The notes under the pieces were generated by a model. The model worked only from the letters and a program-made list of their open reading frames with translations, was not told the DNA's origin and did no database searches. From the NCBI RefSeq assembly GCF_003815775.1, contig NZ_CP033926.1, positions 4,712,001 through 4,776,000 of the forward strand: DNA of 64,000 bases. The letters run 5' to 3'. The stretch comes from Chryseobacterium joostei. Its GTDB lineage: Bacteria; Bacteroidota; Bacteroidia; Flavobacteriales; Weeksellaceae. This document shows positions 17,556 through 25,684 of this stretch, in pieces. The translations under genes were made by a program, and so were the position numbers. Numbering within the stretch: the stretch's first letter is position 1; each line of letters begins with the position of its first letter.

Positions 17556-18551
17556 ATGAAGTATTTCAGAAATGTAATGGCGGCAATACTATTAGCAGCT
17601 GCACCGGGTTTTATGTATTCGCAGATAAAGCCTTTGGATGCGATGCTTTCAGACTATCAATATCCTTTTGAGGTTCATTTTTTAGATTTGAAATCTCAGG
17701 ATAATAATTTGAAGATGGCCTATATGGATGTGAAACCACAAAAATCTAATGGGAAAACCATTATGCTTCTTCATGGAAAAAACTTTAATGGGGCCTATTG
17801 GGAAAGAACGGCCAAGGATTTATCAGCAAAAGGATTCAGGGTGATTATTCCGGATCAGATTGGGTTTGGAAAGTCTTCAAAACCTCACAGCTATCAGTTT
17901 TCTTTTTCACAGTTGGCTGAAAATACAAAATCCATTTTGGATGAGCTGAAGATTGAAAATGCTATTGTTTTAGGACATTCAATGGGAGGCATGGTTGCAA
18001 CAAGATTTACGTTGCTTTATCCGGAAAGAGTTCAGAAACTTATCTTGGAAAATCCAATTGGACTGGAAGATTATAAAACTTTTGCAGGATACCAAAATAT
18101 AGATCAGGCCTACCAGTCTGAGCTTAAAAATACAGCGGAAACTTATAAAAACTATCAGTTAAAATTCTACTATGATAATAAATGGAAAGAAGAATATCAA
18201 CCATGGCTTGATCTTATTGCTGGGTGGACTCTTCATAAGGATTATCCGCAGGTAGCGTGGGATGCTGCTCTTACCACTGATATGATCTATAATCAACCTG
18301 TTTGCTATGAATTTAAAAATATAAAAATACCCACCTTGCTTATCATTGGAACAAGAGACAGAACAGCTATAGGGAAAGATAGGGCACCGAAAGAACTTCA
18401 ACCTAAAATGGGACAATATCAGGAGCTTGGGAAGAAAACCCAACATGAAATCACAGAATCTCAATTGGTAGAACTTGAAAACGTAGGCCATCTTCCTCAT
18501 ATAGAAGTCTATTCTAAGTTTTTTGAGGCTTTATATAATTTTATTAAATAG
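17556..18551 (+). CDS. Secreted alpha/beta hydrolase
   Basis: The 331-residue protein starts with a signal peptide (about residues 1-23, cleavage after MYSQ). The alpha/beta-hydrolase fold is clear: oxyanion strand MLLHGKNFNGAYWE, nucleophile elbow GHSMGG with Ser142, acid region IIGTRDRTAIG, and the catalytic His312 in VGHLPH. The fold covers esterases, haloalkane dehalogenases and C-C hydrolases, and the sequence gives no clean substrate clue. A periplasmic location is expected. It lies 84 bases after the transporter, but a strong terminator separates them, so they are probably independent. Confidence 0.9.
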   Translation: MKYFRNVMAAILLAAAPGFMYSQIKPLDAMLSDYQYPFEVHFLDLKSQDNNLKMAYMDVKPQKSNGKTIMLLHGKNFNGAYWERTAKDLSAKGFRVIIPDQIGFGKSSKPHSYQFSFSQLAENTKSILDELKIENAIVLGHSMGGMVATRFTLLYPERVQKLILENPIGLEDYKTFAGYQNIDQAYQSELKNTAETYKNYQLKFYYDNKWKEEYQPWLDLIAGWTLHKDYPQVAWDAALTTDMIYNQPVCYEFKNIKIPTLLIIGTRDRTAIGKDRAPKELQPKMGQYQELGKKTQHEITESQLVELENVGHLPHIEVYSKFFEALYNFIK

Positions 18552-18632
18552 TTAATTTAGGTGGCAAATAGATAATATTAACTTGCTCTTTGTATTTATT
18601 TTTCAAAAGAATCAGATAAAATAGAAATTTAT

Positions 18633-18640
18633 TAACTTTG
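18633..18640 (+). promoter_or_regulatory. -7 box heading the DUF4280 island
   Basis: TAACTTTG is an exact TAnnTTTG match 27 bases upstream of ATG 18668. It is the only clear promoter box for the first four genes of the island, which suggests they form one transcription unit. Confidence 0.5.
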
Positions 18641-18667
18641 AGGATATAGAAACACGAGGAGTTAATA

Positions 18668-19657
18668 ATGTCAGAAATAAGATTATCCAAAAAAGAAATA
18701 CTAGGCAGGCTGAATAGCATCAAAATAAAGCCCTCTGGACTTCAACAGAGAACATATGGTGTGTCTGTGAAATACTTTTCGGGTAATGAAGAAAGTCCAT
18801 CCAAAAGGATTGATTATACAGTGACAGCCCATCTAAACATAGAATATGGTAAAGGTGTGTTAAGTCTGAATAAAGAAAATATATTTTATAACCATCATGA
18901 AGCAGATCAGATCAGTGAGATCATTTCGTCGGCGTTATCTGCAACGGTTTATCCTGTTGAAATAGATCTGAATGAAAAAGGAACAGGAACGGGTGAAATT
19001 ACCAACTACGACAAGATTTTAGAAAGATGGAATATTCAAAAATCAAAGTTATCCGAAAAGTATAGCAGTGATGATTTGACCGAATTTTTCACCAACTTTG
19101 AAAAGAAACTTCAAAATAAAACCTTTATTGAACAGAGTCTGCGTTATGACTGGTATTGGAATCTTTTTTTCCATCCTAAGTTTATCCATTACGGGGATAC
19201 CAGAAGCGTAACCAGGGATTTATATCTTGCTGTTATTCCATATCAGGAACCTTTGAAGTTTTCAGGAAGACAGACCATCAATAAATTTCCTACAGATTAC
19301 CATTCTTTTGTGATAGAATTTGAAAGTCTGGAAATATTGGCTCCCGATTATTTTTATCCCAAAGAGCATACCAGGGAAAATCCTTTATTCATGACATTAA
19401 AGGTGATTTTTGATCATGATCTGTATCATCATTTTCCCATGCATACAAGAGCCTATTTTGAAGTGTTTTCCAAGGATAGAAAAGGAGTGAAAAGTTTTAT
19501 TAAAAAAATACAGTATACCCAATACCAGATTGGGGTAGATGAGTACAAAAATAAAGTGCTGGATGAGAGCAGTCCCTTTATTACAGGAGGTCTGGTAAAG
19601 GTACCACCTAATAAGTGGGGATTTGATAATTTCGAAAGAATAGAAAATGACTGGTAG
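18668..19657 (+). CDS. Unknown protein, first gene of the DUF4280 (PAAR-like) island
   Basis: A 329-residue soluble protein with no signal peptide or membrane helix. It was not recognised as a known family. The sequence mixes short beta strands (YTVTAHLNIEYGKGVLSL, YHSFVIEFESLEIL) with a charged helical stretch (about 110-155) and an aromatic-rich centre (RYDWYWNLFFHPKF near 158). Because it is cytoplasmic and encoded just before the PAAR-like spike gene (48 bases), a role as loading adaptor or chaperone, or as a structural baseplate-linked protein, is plausible. That is inference from position only. No enzymatic motif is seen. A search against proteins encoded beside DUF4280 genes would settle whether the pairing is conserved. 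Confidence 0.75.
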   Translation: MSEIRLSKKEILGRLNSIKIKPSGLQQRTYGVSVKYFSGNEESPSKRIDYTVTAHLNIEYGKGVLSLNKENIFYNHHEADQISEIISSALSATVYPVEIDLNEKGTGTGEITNYDKILERWNIQKSKLSEKYSSDDLTEFFTNFEKKLQNKTFIEQSLRYDWYWNLFFHPKFIHYGDTRSVTRDLYLAVIPYQEPLKFSGRQTINKFPTDYHSFVIEFESLEILAPDYFYPKEHTRENPLFMTLKVIFDHDLYHHFPMHTRAYFEVFSKDRKGVKSFIKKIQYTQYQIGVDEYKNKVLDESSPFITGGLVKVPPNKWGFDNFERIENDW

Positions 19658-19705
19658 AAACCACCAGTTCAATAAAAAGGTTTATTTTTACCAAAACACA
19701 CCAAA

Positions 19706-20182
19706 ATGTCACTAAAAGAAAAAGTAGTACAGGGAGCACTCTGCAAATGCAATTTTGGCACTGCACCAGATAAGCTAAAGGTACTTACGCAAACCAAATA
19801 TTATGTGAATGACCATGAGAGTAGCAGTAAACTGGCAGCTACTCATAAAGATATTGGAGCTACTTTTGAAAAGAATACTTTCGGTTCATGCGCCAAAAAG
19901 AATAATACCCCTTGTTCTGCTGTTGTTACACAATGGAACGGTTATTATGAAAAAGAACTCTACGACCCACCCGGAGGCTATATTTTACTGGAAGACAGTA
20001 AAGCTACCTGCCCAATAGGCGGTACCGACTGCATTACCATCATCAAGACAGGACAAATGGGAGAACCCACCAAAAAGAACATTGAGAAAGCTGACAGTGA
20101 GCTGCAGTCACATGTGAACCCAATGATGGATATGAAAAACCTTGACAAAAAGGACCCTTACAAATTTCTAAATGCTGAATAA
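19706..20182 (+). CDS. DUF4280 domain protein (PAAR-like spike tip)
   Basis: In this 158-residue protein almost the full length matches the DUF4280 pattern: VVQGALCKCNFG near the start, ATHKDI, FGSCAKKNNTPC, a central W, then LLEDSKATCPIGGTDCITI and GQ. The paired cysteines and short beta repeats are those of PAAR-like spike-sharpening proteins, which cap VgrG-type spikes in type VI secretion and related contractile injection systems and carry effectors. There is no signal peptide, as expected. The stop codon is only two bases before the next ATG, so the downstream 911-residue protein is almost surely translated together with it and is the likely cargo or extension. No sheath, tube, VgrG or ATPase gene is in the window, so this is an orphan spike module. 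Confidence 0.88.
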   Translation: MSLKEKVVQGALCKCNFGTAPDKLKVLTQTKYYVNDHESSSKLAATHKDIGATFEKNTFGSCAKKNNTPCSAVVTQWNGYYEKELYDPPGGYILLEDSKATCPIGGTDCITIIKTGQMGEPTKKNIEKADSELQSHVNPMMDMKNLDKKDPYKFLNAE

Positions 20183-20184
20183 TT

Positions 20185-22920
20185 ATGGCAGAAAATATTG
20201 AAAATAAAGTTGGGTTACAAGGTTGTTACTGGAAAGAAAATGACAAGTTATTCTCTGTGTCTAAGGGAGGAACCTTTATATTATATACAAATAATAGTAA
20301 CGAGTTTAGTGTTGATGAAAGATGTGTTGGCGGAAAAACCAAGAACCCTAAGGAAACAGTTAGTAAGGCCAGATGGGCTTTTATTTATGAATTTTTCTTT
20401 CAGAAACTAGAAAAAGCAAAACAGGAAGATATCTCTGAAAACTTATGGGGGCCTCTTAGTGGAGGTACAGATAATGTAGCTAAATATGGTCTGGGTACCA
20501 AATACAAACAAGGGAGCAAACTTATTTTTAAACCTGAAAGCTATAGCTATTATTATGGATATAAACAAAGGGTTGAGCTTTTTACTGAAAGTCCGGGAAC
20601 GGGTTTTTATTTTTATATTATTCCGGTGGATAAGCCTCAGATATCCTTTGCTTATTTTACAAAAAGTGAGGAGGTAAAACACTATGGAGAAAATGTTTCA
20701 TTGCAGATTATGCTGCATGCCTATAATCTGGATAAGAAGAATAAATACAAAGCAAAATTATATTTATTAGAAGAAGATATTGCAAAAGGCCTTAAAGAAA
20801 CGGATGATTTTGAAGATAATAACCTTTGGAAAGAACCCAGAGTATATAATATAGAAAACGGTGCAAGTGGAGATAACTGGAATTCTTACATCAATCTTAA
20901 TTTTCCAATAGATATAGAATGGAAAAAAGATCAAAAATCAGATAAAAATTTTACGGTTGTACTGGAAGTTTATAAGTTTTGGGTAGAACCGGGAATGATT
21001 TATGGAACTAATAATAAAGAAGAAAGGGTTAATTATAAAAATTATGCAGATGATCCAACAACTGATCTCGTAGAATATGATCCTGAAATACTGGGCTTAA
21101 AAGATATAGATAATAAAAAATCTATTTCCAGCAGGTTTATAGTTTCTAAAGAACTAATGGGTGACTACCTTAAACGCATTGAACAGGATAAAAACAATAT
21201 GATCCAATATATCGGAGATATTGAATATAGCCAGAGAGAATTTGATCCATGTGGGTATTCAAAGATTACCATAAAAGATGAGGATGATAAGGATAGGGAA
21301 TCATTTGTCATATTTGATGAAACAGCAGCTGTAGGGGCAATAGATAAGACCAAACAAAGCTTTGCTATTATAACCGGAGATACCCGAAAGAATATTTCCA
21401 TTACCCTGGACCAGCTTACCACTCAGGATACTTTTTGTCAGGGATTATTGTTGGATCAGGGGCAGAAGCATTCTGAGAAAAAGAATGTTTTTCAGGTTGA
21501 TAAGGTGTATGCCGCTTTAAAGAATGGAAATGACCATGTAAGACGTACAGATGCCACCCATCAGGAACAACAGAAAAATGCAGGAGTTGCTACTACTAAA
21601 GAAAATGAGAATGACACAGATGTTGTAAAAACAAACAGCTCATATAACGCAGGAGTGGCCCAGCAGTGGAGAGAAGGTGTTGATTACAAGATAGATAGTA
21701 ATGAGAAGATCACCCTGATGCTGAGATATATGTATAATAAGACTGCTTTTGAAAGTCTTCAAAATCCTGACAATAAAAATGTAAATGCCGGTGTAAATCT
21801 ATTATGGATCTTCAGGTATTTTTGGTTCACCGATGATACTGCTCAAACTTATTTTTTACCCGTATCTACCTGTAGATATCCAAATCAATTAGTCAAAATA
21901 AATGTTTGGCCGGATATTGAATGGGAAGTGTCATTCATTATTTCTACCAACGAAACGCACACCTTGAGTTTTGGGAAAAAAGAGGATCTAACCAATTATC
22001 CTGCGGGGCAAGGGCTGAGATTCTCGGATAAATTTAAAACTAAAAGTGAATATAAAGGCTTTAGTTTTTCCACAGATATTTCCGCAAAGATTAACGGAAA
22101 TGTTCATAAACTTGGATTTGAGAAGATTGAAAATATCATAAAAAAGCTTGCCGATCTTAAAGAGTTTTTGGATAAATTCAATAGTGATAATTCTGCAAAT
22201 GCCAGCACAGGAGGCTTTAAGGAGTATTTTAGTTTTAAACTTGTCTCTCCCAATATAGTACTAGCTTTTAAGTGGAATATGGGTAGTGTTGTAGAAAAGG
22301 AAAACAACCATAGAGCCGTAACAATGCTTAATGGAGCCTTTAAATTGGCACCCCTTATTGGAATAAACTTTGAAGTGGATCTGTTTGTTATCACAGATAG
22401 TATAAAGGTTTATGGGATTGGAGATATAACCAAATTTATTAGAAAAGCTATTGAATGGGTTACCGAAACAGATATTTATTTAATTGCTTATGTAAATATT
22501 GAATTAAATGGTGAGTTTACAATAGTATATAACTCAATAAATGGTATTGATAATAAAAAGTCCAACAAGAAAGCTATTTTAAGTATTCCTTTTGGTGTAA
22601 AAGGGGGAATAAAAAGTAACGAAGAAAATGTAATTATCTTACCTACAGGTGAAAAGAAAGAGAAATTTGAAGCTGAAATTTCTATAAATTCTGGGATTGA
22701 AATTACAGAAGAATTAGGGACAGATAATACGGGTCCTTATAAAAAGAATAGTTATGTTTTTAAAGGACTAAATGTTAAAGTAGTTATTATCGAAAATGTA
22801 TTTAGTAGAAATAAACTCTCAGTTATACCAAAAATTGATGAAACATTTGAAGTAATGAAGGAGGATAAAATCTGCCCTGAAAGTATAGAATATTTAAATA
22901 ATAAAAAAGATGAAAAGTAA
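20185..22920 (+). CDS. Large unknown protein coupled to the PAAR-like gene, candidate effector
   Basis: A 911-residue protein with no signal peptide and no strong membrane helix. Residues 1-145 look like a small globular domain (CYWKENDKLFSVSKGG, a Trp-rich helix at 62-90). About 150-265 reads as an Ig-like beta domain (ISFAYFTKSEEV, FTVVLEVYKFWVEPG). A polar, low-complexity linker spans about 455-500. The stretch from 530 to 600 is aromatic and strand-rich, and 610-911 alternates strands with two amphipathic helices (about 645-665 and 748-760). No nuclease, lipase, peptidase or ADP-ribosyltransferase motif was found. Two-base spacing after the DUF4280 gene and a following lipoprotein gene fit an injected effector with a downstream immunity gene, but toxicity is inference. 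The 3' part looks more AT-rich by eye than the 5' part. Confidence 0.7.
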   Translation: MAENIENKVGLQGCYWKENDKLFSVSKGGTFILYTNNSNEFSVDERCVGGKTKNPKETVSKARWAFIYEFFFQKLEKAKQEDISENLWGPLSGGTDNVAKYGLGTKYKQGSKLIFKPESYSYYYGYKQRVELFTESPGTGFYFYIIPVDKPQISFAYFTKSEEVKHYGENVSLQIMLHAYNLDKKNKYKAKLYLLEEDIAKGLKETDDFEDNNLWKEPRVYNIENGASGDNWNSYINLNFPIDIEWKKDQKSDKNFTVVLEVYKFWVEPGMIYGTNNKEERVNYKNYADDPTTDLVEYDPEILGLKDIDNKKSISSRFIVSKELMGDYLKRIEQDKNNMIQYIGDIEYSQREFDPCGYSKITIKDEDDKDRESFVIFDETAAVGAIDKTKQSFAIITGDTRKNISITLDQLTTQDTFCQGLLLDQGQKHSEKKNVFQVDKVYAALKNGNDHVRRTDATHQEQQKNAGVATTKENENDTDVVKTNSSYNAGVAQQWREGVDYKIDSNEKITLMLRYMYNKTAFESLQNPDNKNVNAGVNLLWIFRYFWFTDDTAQTYFLPVSTCRYPNQLVKINVWPDIEWEVSFIISTNETHTLSFGKKEDLTNYPAGQGLRFSDKFKTKSEYKGFSFSTDISAKINGNVHKLGFEKIENIIKKLADLKEFLDKFNSDNSANASTGGFKEYFSFKLVSPNIVLAFKWNMGSVVEKENNHRAVTMLNGAFKLAPLIGINFEVDLFVITDSIKVYGIGDITKFIRKAIEWVTETDIYLIAYVNIELNGEFTIVYNSINGIDNKKSNKKAILSIPFGVKGGIKSNEENVIILPTGEKKEKFEAEISINSGIEITEELGTDNTGPYKKNSYVFKGLNVKVVIIENVFSRNKLSVIPKIDETFEVMKEDKICPESIEYLNNKKDEK

Positions 22921-23602
22921 AATGAAGTATATAATTCTTATTCTTCTTAATCTAAGCCTAATGATGGTTTCTTGTCAATCTAAATCGGATAAAGTCAATT
23001 TAAGTATTTTGGCTGAACCTTACCAAAATATGGTTAAGGATAAGCAGATCAATCCTCTAAGATATCGTGATTATGTTGATGATTTGCACAATCGGGTGGT
23101 GTTGCAAGAAAATCAAATCCAGGAAAAATGGCAGCCTTTTAAGATCAGTAATAAATTGGATTACATGGATGTATATTTTAATAAAGAAAAAATAATAGGA
23201 TTTAAAGGATATTTTGAAGAAAGAGCTAAAAATAATGCAGATGAAATATATAAAGCCTTAATTAAAAATATATCAAATGACAAAGATTATTCTCAGATTG
23301 AATTAAAAAACCATGATTCAAATATCTTAATGAATGAATGGGAGTCAAAAGAAAATATACTAGGAATAAAATACGAGAAAGTTAATAAGAGTATTGCCAT
23401 AATTGTAGTAAATAAGAATGAACTGCCTCACTTTTTTGATAAAGTCTTTTACAGTGAATTTTTAAACTTAACCCAATTGAGAAGTAATCATTCAGAAATT
23501 TATTTAAAGGAATTAAAAACTCAGCCATCAAGTAATGATAAAAGTTTTTATAAAGAAAAATTCAAGGAACTAAAAGGAGAATATAACCAAAAAACAAAAT
23601 AA
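22910..23602 (+). CDS. Lipoprotein of unknown function, candidate periplasmic immunity protein
   Basis: The 230-residue protein has a lipoprotein signal peptide with lipobox MVSC (Cys22). ATG 22910 overlaps the end of the upstream gene by 11 bases, and a second ATG at 22922 would start one base after that stop. Either way the genes are translationally coupled. The mature part is a mixed helix-strand domain without known motifs and with a charged Lys-rich C-terminus. Small lipoproteins encoded directly after an effector gene are often its immunity protein when the toxin acts in the periplasm or on membranes. That role is inferred from position. The region is notably AT-rich. Confidence 0.72.
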   Translation: MKSKMKYIILILLNLSLMMVSCQSKSDKVNLSILAEPYQNMVKDKQINPLRYRDYVDDLHNRVVLQENQIQEKWQPFKISNKLDYMDVYFNKEKIIGFKGYFEERAKNNADEIYKALIKNISNDKDYSQIELKNHDSNILMNEWESKENILGIKYEKVNKSIAIIVVNKNELPHFFDKVFYSEFLNLTQLRSNHSEIYLKELKTQPSSNDKSFYKEKFKELKGEYNQKTK

Positions 23603-23604
23603 GA

Positions 23605-24390
23605 ATGATCCAGCAACCTATGTATAAAGTTGAAGTAAAAGCATATTTATGTTCAATTGAAATTGAAGTTAATGGTATTCCTTGCTTTTCTTATTTTAAT
23701 GAATCTCAAATTGCAACCGATATTCCCATCAATAACCTGATGTTTTCTTCAGGAGAGCAAGATGTTAAATTTAGAATTACCCCACTTTTTAATAATAAAA
23801 ACTTTCATAAAGACACTACAATTGAAGTAAATATCTATGTAAAGGAAGCAAACGATTTCTATTTGAAAAAACAGGTTATAAACTCCTATACACTCGATGA
23901 ATCTCTGGAAAATAAATCATTCTTTGAGAATATTTTAAATTTTGATGCAACGTTTCCTTACAACCTGAACATAAGCGATATAAAATATGATTTCTCCAGA
24001 GAGGATGAGGATCTTCTGTTTTCTGAGGTATATAAACAATACGATCTACTGGCCAGCTATATTAAGAATGATGATTTAAAAAAATATAATGAGTTTACTA
24101 CACTTCGATTTAATGATTTTATGACAGCTCATTATTTAGATGAGAAGAAAAAACAATATTATTCAAATAAAGCTCTTTTTTCATATAAAGACTATGATTT
24201 AACTTTAGTTTCAAAAGAAGAATATATTTTAAAGTTCTGCTTTAATAACAGATTAGTGTATTTAGCAAAATTGAATAATGCCCCAGGATTAATATTGGAA
24301 GACAAGAACTCCCAAGAAGAGGGATTACACTTTATAGAAAGTGCCATTTTCTACAGGAATAACAAAGGTGATTTAACATTATTTAGATAA
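23605..24390 (+). CDS. Unknown cytoplasmic protein of the DUF4280 island
   Basis: A 261-residue protein starting two bases after the preceding stop, so part of the same operon. There is no signal peptide. The N-terminal half is strand-rich (YKVEVKAYLCSIEIEVNGIPCFSYF, VKFRITPLF, TTIEVNIYVKEA) and resembles a beta-sandwich. The C-terminal half holds a helix (LFSEVYKQYDLLASYIKNDD) followed by an NTF2-like alternation. No family was recognised. It could be a second immunity protein or an accessory factor. Low GC content matches the lipoprotein gene before it. Confidence 0.7.
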   Translation: MIQQPMYKVEVKAYLCSIEIEVNGIPCFSYFNESQIATDIPINNLMFSSGEQDVKFRITPLFNNKNFHKDTTIEVNIYVKEANDFYLKKQVINSYTLDESLENKSFFENILNFDATFPYNLNISDIKYDFSREDEDLLFSEVYKQYDLLASYIKNDDLKKYNEFTTLRFNDFMTAHYLDEKKKQYYSNKALFSYKDYDLTLVSKEEYILKFCFNNRLVYLAKLNNAPGLILEDKNSQEEGLHFIESAIFYRNNKGDLTLFR

Positions 24391-24442
24391 GATATTCTAG
24401 ATAATTTTTCAATACAAATTACAGCATTTAAATACATAAACT

Positions 24443-25153
24443 TTGACAAGTAGATTACAGGGCATTTTAAGTTTTTTAGGAAGAAACTTCTTGCTGTTTT
24501 TTCAGATTTATGCCATCGTATATGTTTTCATAAACTCCTATATAGATCTATGGTTTTCCTTGAATAGGGAAACCTTTTTTGAGTTTGAGAAAGTCATTGT
24601 AATCAACTTCTTTCAGGCAGAAGTGTTATTCTTGTACCTATTGTACAATAAGATTAAGAATAGTAAAAATGAAAAAATTGCAGGACTGAAGGTGATGTAT
24701 TCAAAATATCTAGAAGATATGCAAAGCCAGGGAGTGAATAAACGTAAAGCATTCTTATCTATGCTGATAGCAATTCTTATTTTAGGATCTCTTTTTATTG
24801 TCCTGATCTTAAAATCTCCTTTTGGAGACTTTTTTAAGCTGGTAATAGGGCTTAATGAAGTAATGATAAAGAATATTGAAATATTAATACCCTGCGTGCT
24901 ATTGGCCATATTTCTTTATTATCAGTTAAAGCATGAAGCAAAAGATATGAGGTCCAATGTGGCTAATAGATTGAGTCTCATTATGAATAGTTTTAAAATC
25001 TCAATACCCATATTTATCATTTTATATGCCGTACGGATCTATTTTTCGGGAAAGACCGAGGAATCCTTTGTGCCGGCAGCTTTACTGGCGGTTAACCTAT
25101 CTTTTTTAATGGTGATGATCAGGGAAAAGCAATTAATTTCTCAGAATAAATAA
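24443..25153 (+). CDS. Integral membrane protein of unknown function
   Basis: A 236-residue protein with about six hydrophobic segments (near 8-30, 45-65, 103-125, 143-160, 183-200, 208-225) and a basic cytoplasmic loop between the second and third. No ATG exists near the N-terminus. An in-frame stop lies at 24437-24439 and TTG at 24443 gives a complete first helix, so a TTG start is proposed. No family was recognised. Its place in the island suggests membrane-level protection or anchoring, but this is not supported by any motif. Confidence 0.65.
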   Translation: MTSRLQGILSFLGRNFLLFFQIYAIVYVFINSYIDLWFSLNRETFFEFEKVIVINFFQAEVLFLYLLYNKIKNSKNEKIAGLKVMYSKYLEDMQSQGVNKRKAFLSMLIAILILGSLFIVLILKSPFGDFFKLVIGLNEVMIKNIEILIPCVLLAIFLYYQLKHEAKDMRSNVANRLSLIMNSFKISIPIFIILYAVRIYFSGKTEESFVPAALLAVNLSFLMVMIREKQLISQNK

Positions 25154-25180
25154 ATATATATTGATCATTAAAATACAGAT

Positions 25181-25672
25181 ATGAAATTCAATAAGAAACA
25201 GAAAGGAGATAGTTTTTGGGTGGTTTTTTTCTCCATTATATTCATGCTTTTACTTCTGGGAATGGGGGGCGGTGGAGTATATTACAGCTACAGTAAATTT
25301 TCCAGACATATAGAGCTGGTCTCCAATGGCATCAAAACAGGAGGGAACATTACCGGCTACGAAGAAAGTTGGTCAAAGGACGACGATGGCGGATATACCA
25401 AAATGTACTCTCCCATAATCAGATACTATGATACATCCAATCAGTCTCATGAACTTTATGCGGATTACAGTTCCAGCAATAGGGCATGGTCCAATGAAGT
25501 AATCGTATATTTTGACAAGGATAATCCGTCAAAAGCCATTCGTGGTGGATTTTGGCATTTATGGTTTTGGCCGTTTATGATTCTTTGCTTTTCAATGATC
25601 CCATTAGGAATAGGCTTGTTTGTTCTTAAATATTATATCGACCTATTATTTAAAAGAAAAGACCGTTTATAG
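25181..25672 (+). CDS. DUF3592 family membrane protein
   Basis: The 163-residue protein has a membrane helix near residues 12-32, an extracytoplasmic beta domain (GIKTGGNITGYEESW...YSPIIRYYDTSNQSHELYAD...VIVYFDKDNPSKA) and a second helix pair near the C-terminus. This is the DUF3592 layout. Members are common in bacteria, function unknown, and some sit next to toxin genes. It begins 27 bases after the preceding gene and its TAG abuts the stop of the convergent MFS gene, with both stops in the loop of a shared hairpin. Confidence 0.8.
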   Translation: MKFNKKQKGDSFWVVFFSIIFMLLLLGMGGGGVYYSYSKFSRHIELVSNGIKTGGNITGYEESWSKDDDGGYTKMYSPIIRYYDTSNQSHELYADYSSSNRAWSNEVIVYFDKDNPSKAIRGGFWHLWFWPFMILCFSMIPLGIGLFVLKYYIDLLFKRKDRL

Positions 25673-25684
25673 TTAAACGGCTTT
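25660..25684. terminator. Bidirectional terminator formed by two abutting stop codons
   Basis: CCGTTTA-TAGT-TAAACGG (25663-25680) is a perfect inverted repeat. The TAG of the DUF3592 gene and the TAA of the MFS gene lie directly side by side, in and next to the loop. Flanking AAAG/CTTT extends the stem past one mismatch. Confidence 0.7.

Noticed and set aside
18668..25672. Complete type VI or contractile injection system in the window
   Set aside because: Only the PAAR-like tip was recognised; sheath, tube, VgrG, baseplate and ATPase genes are absent.
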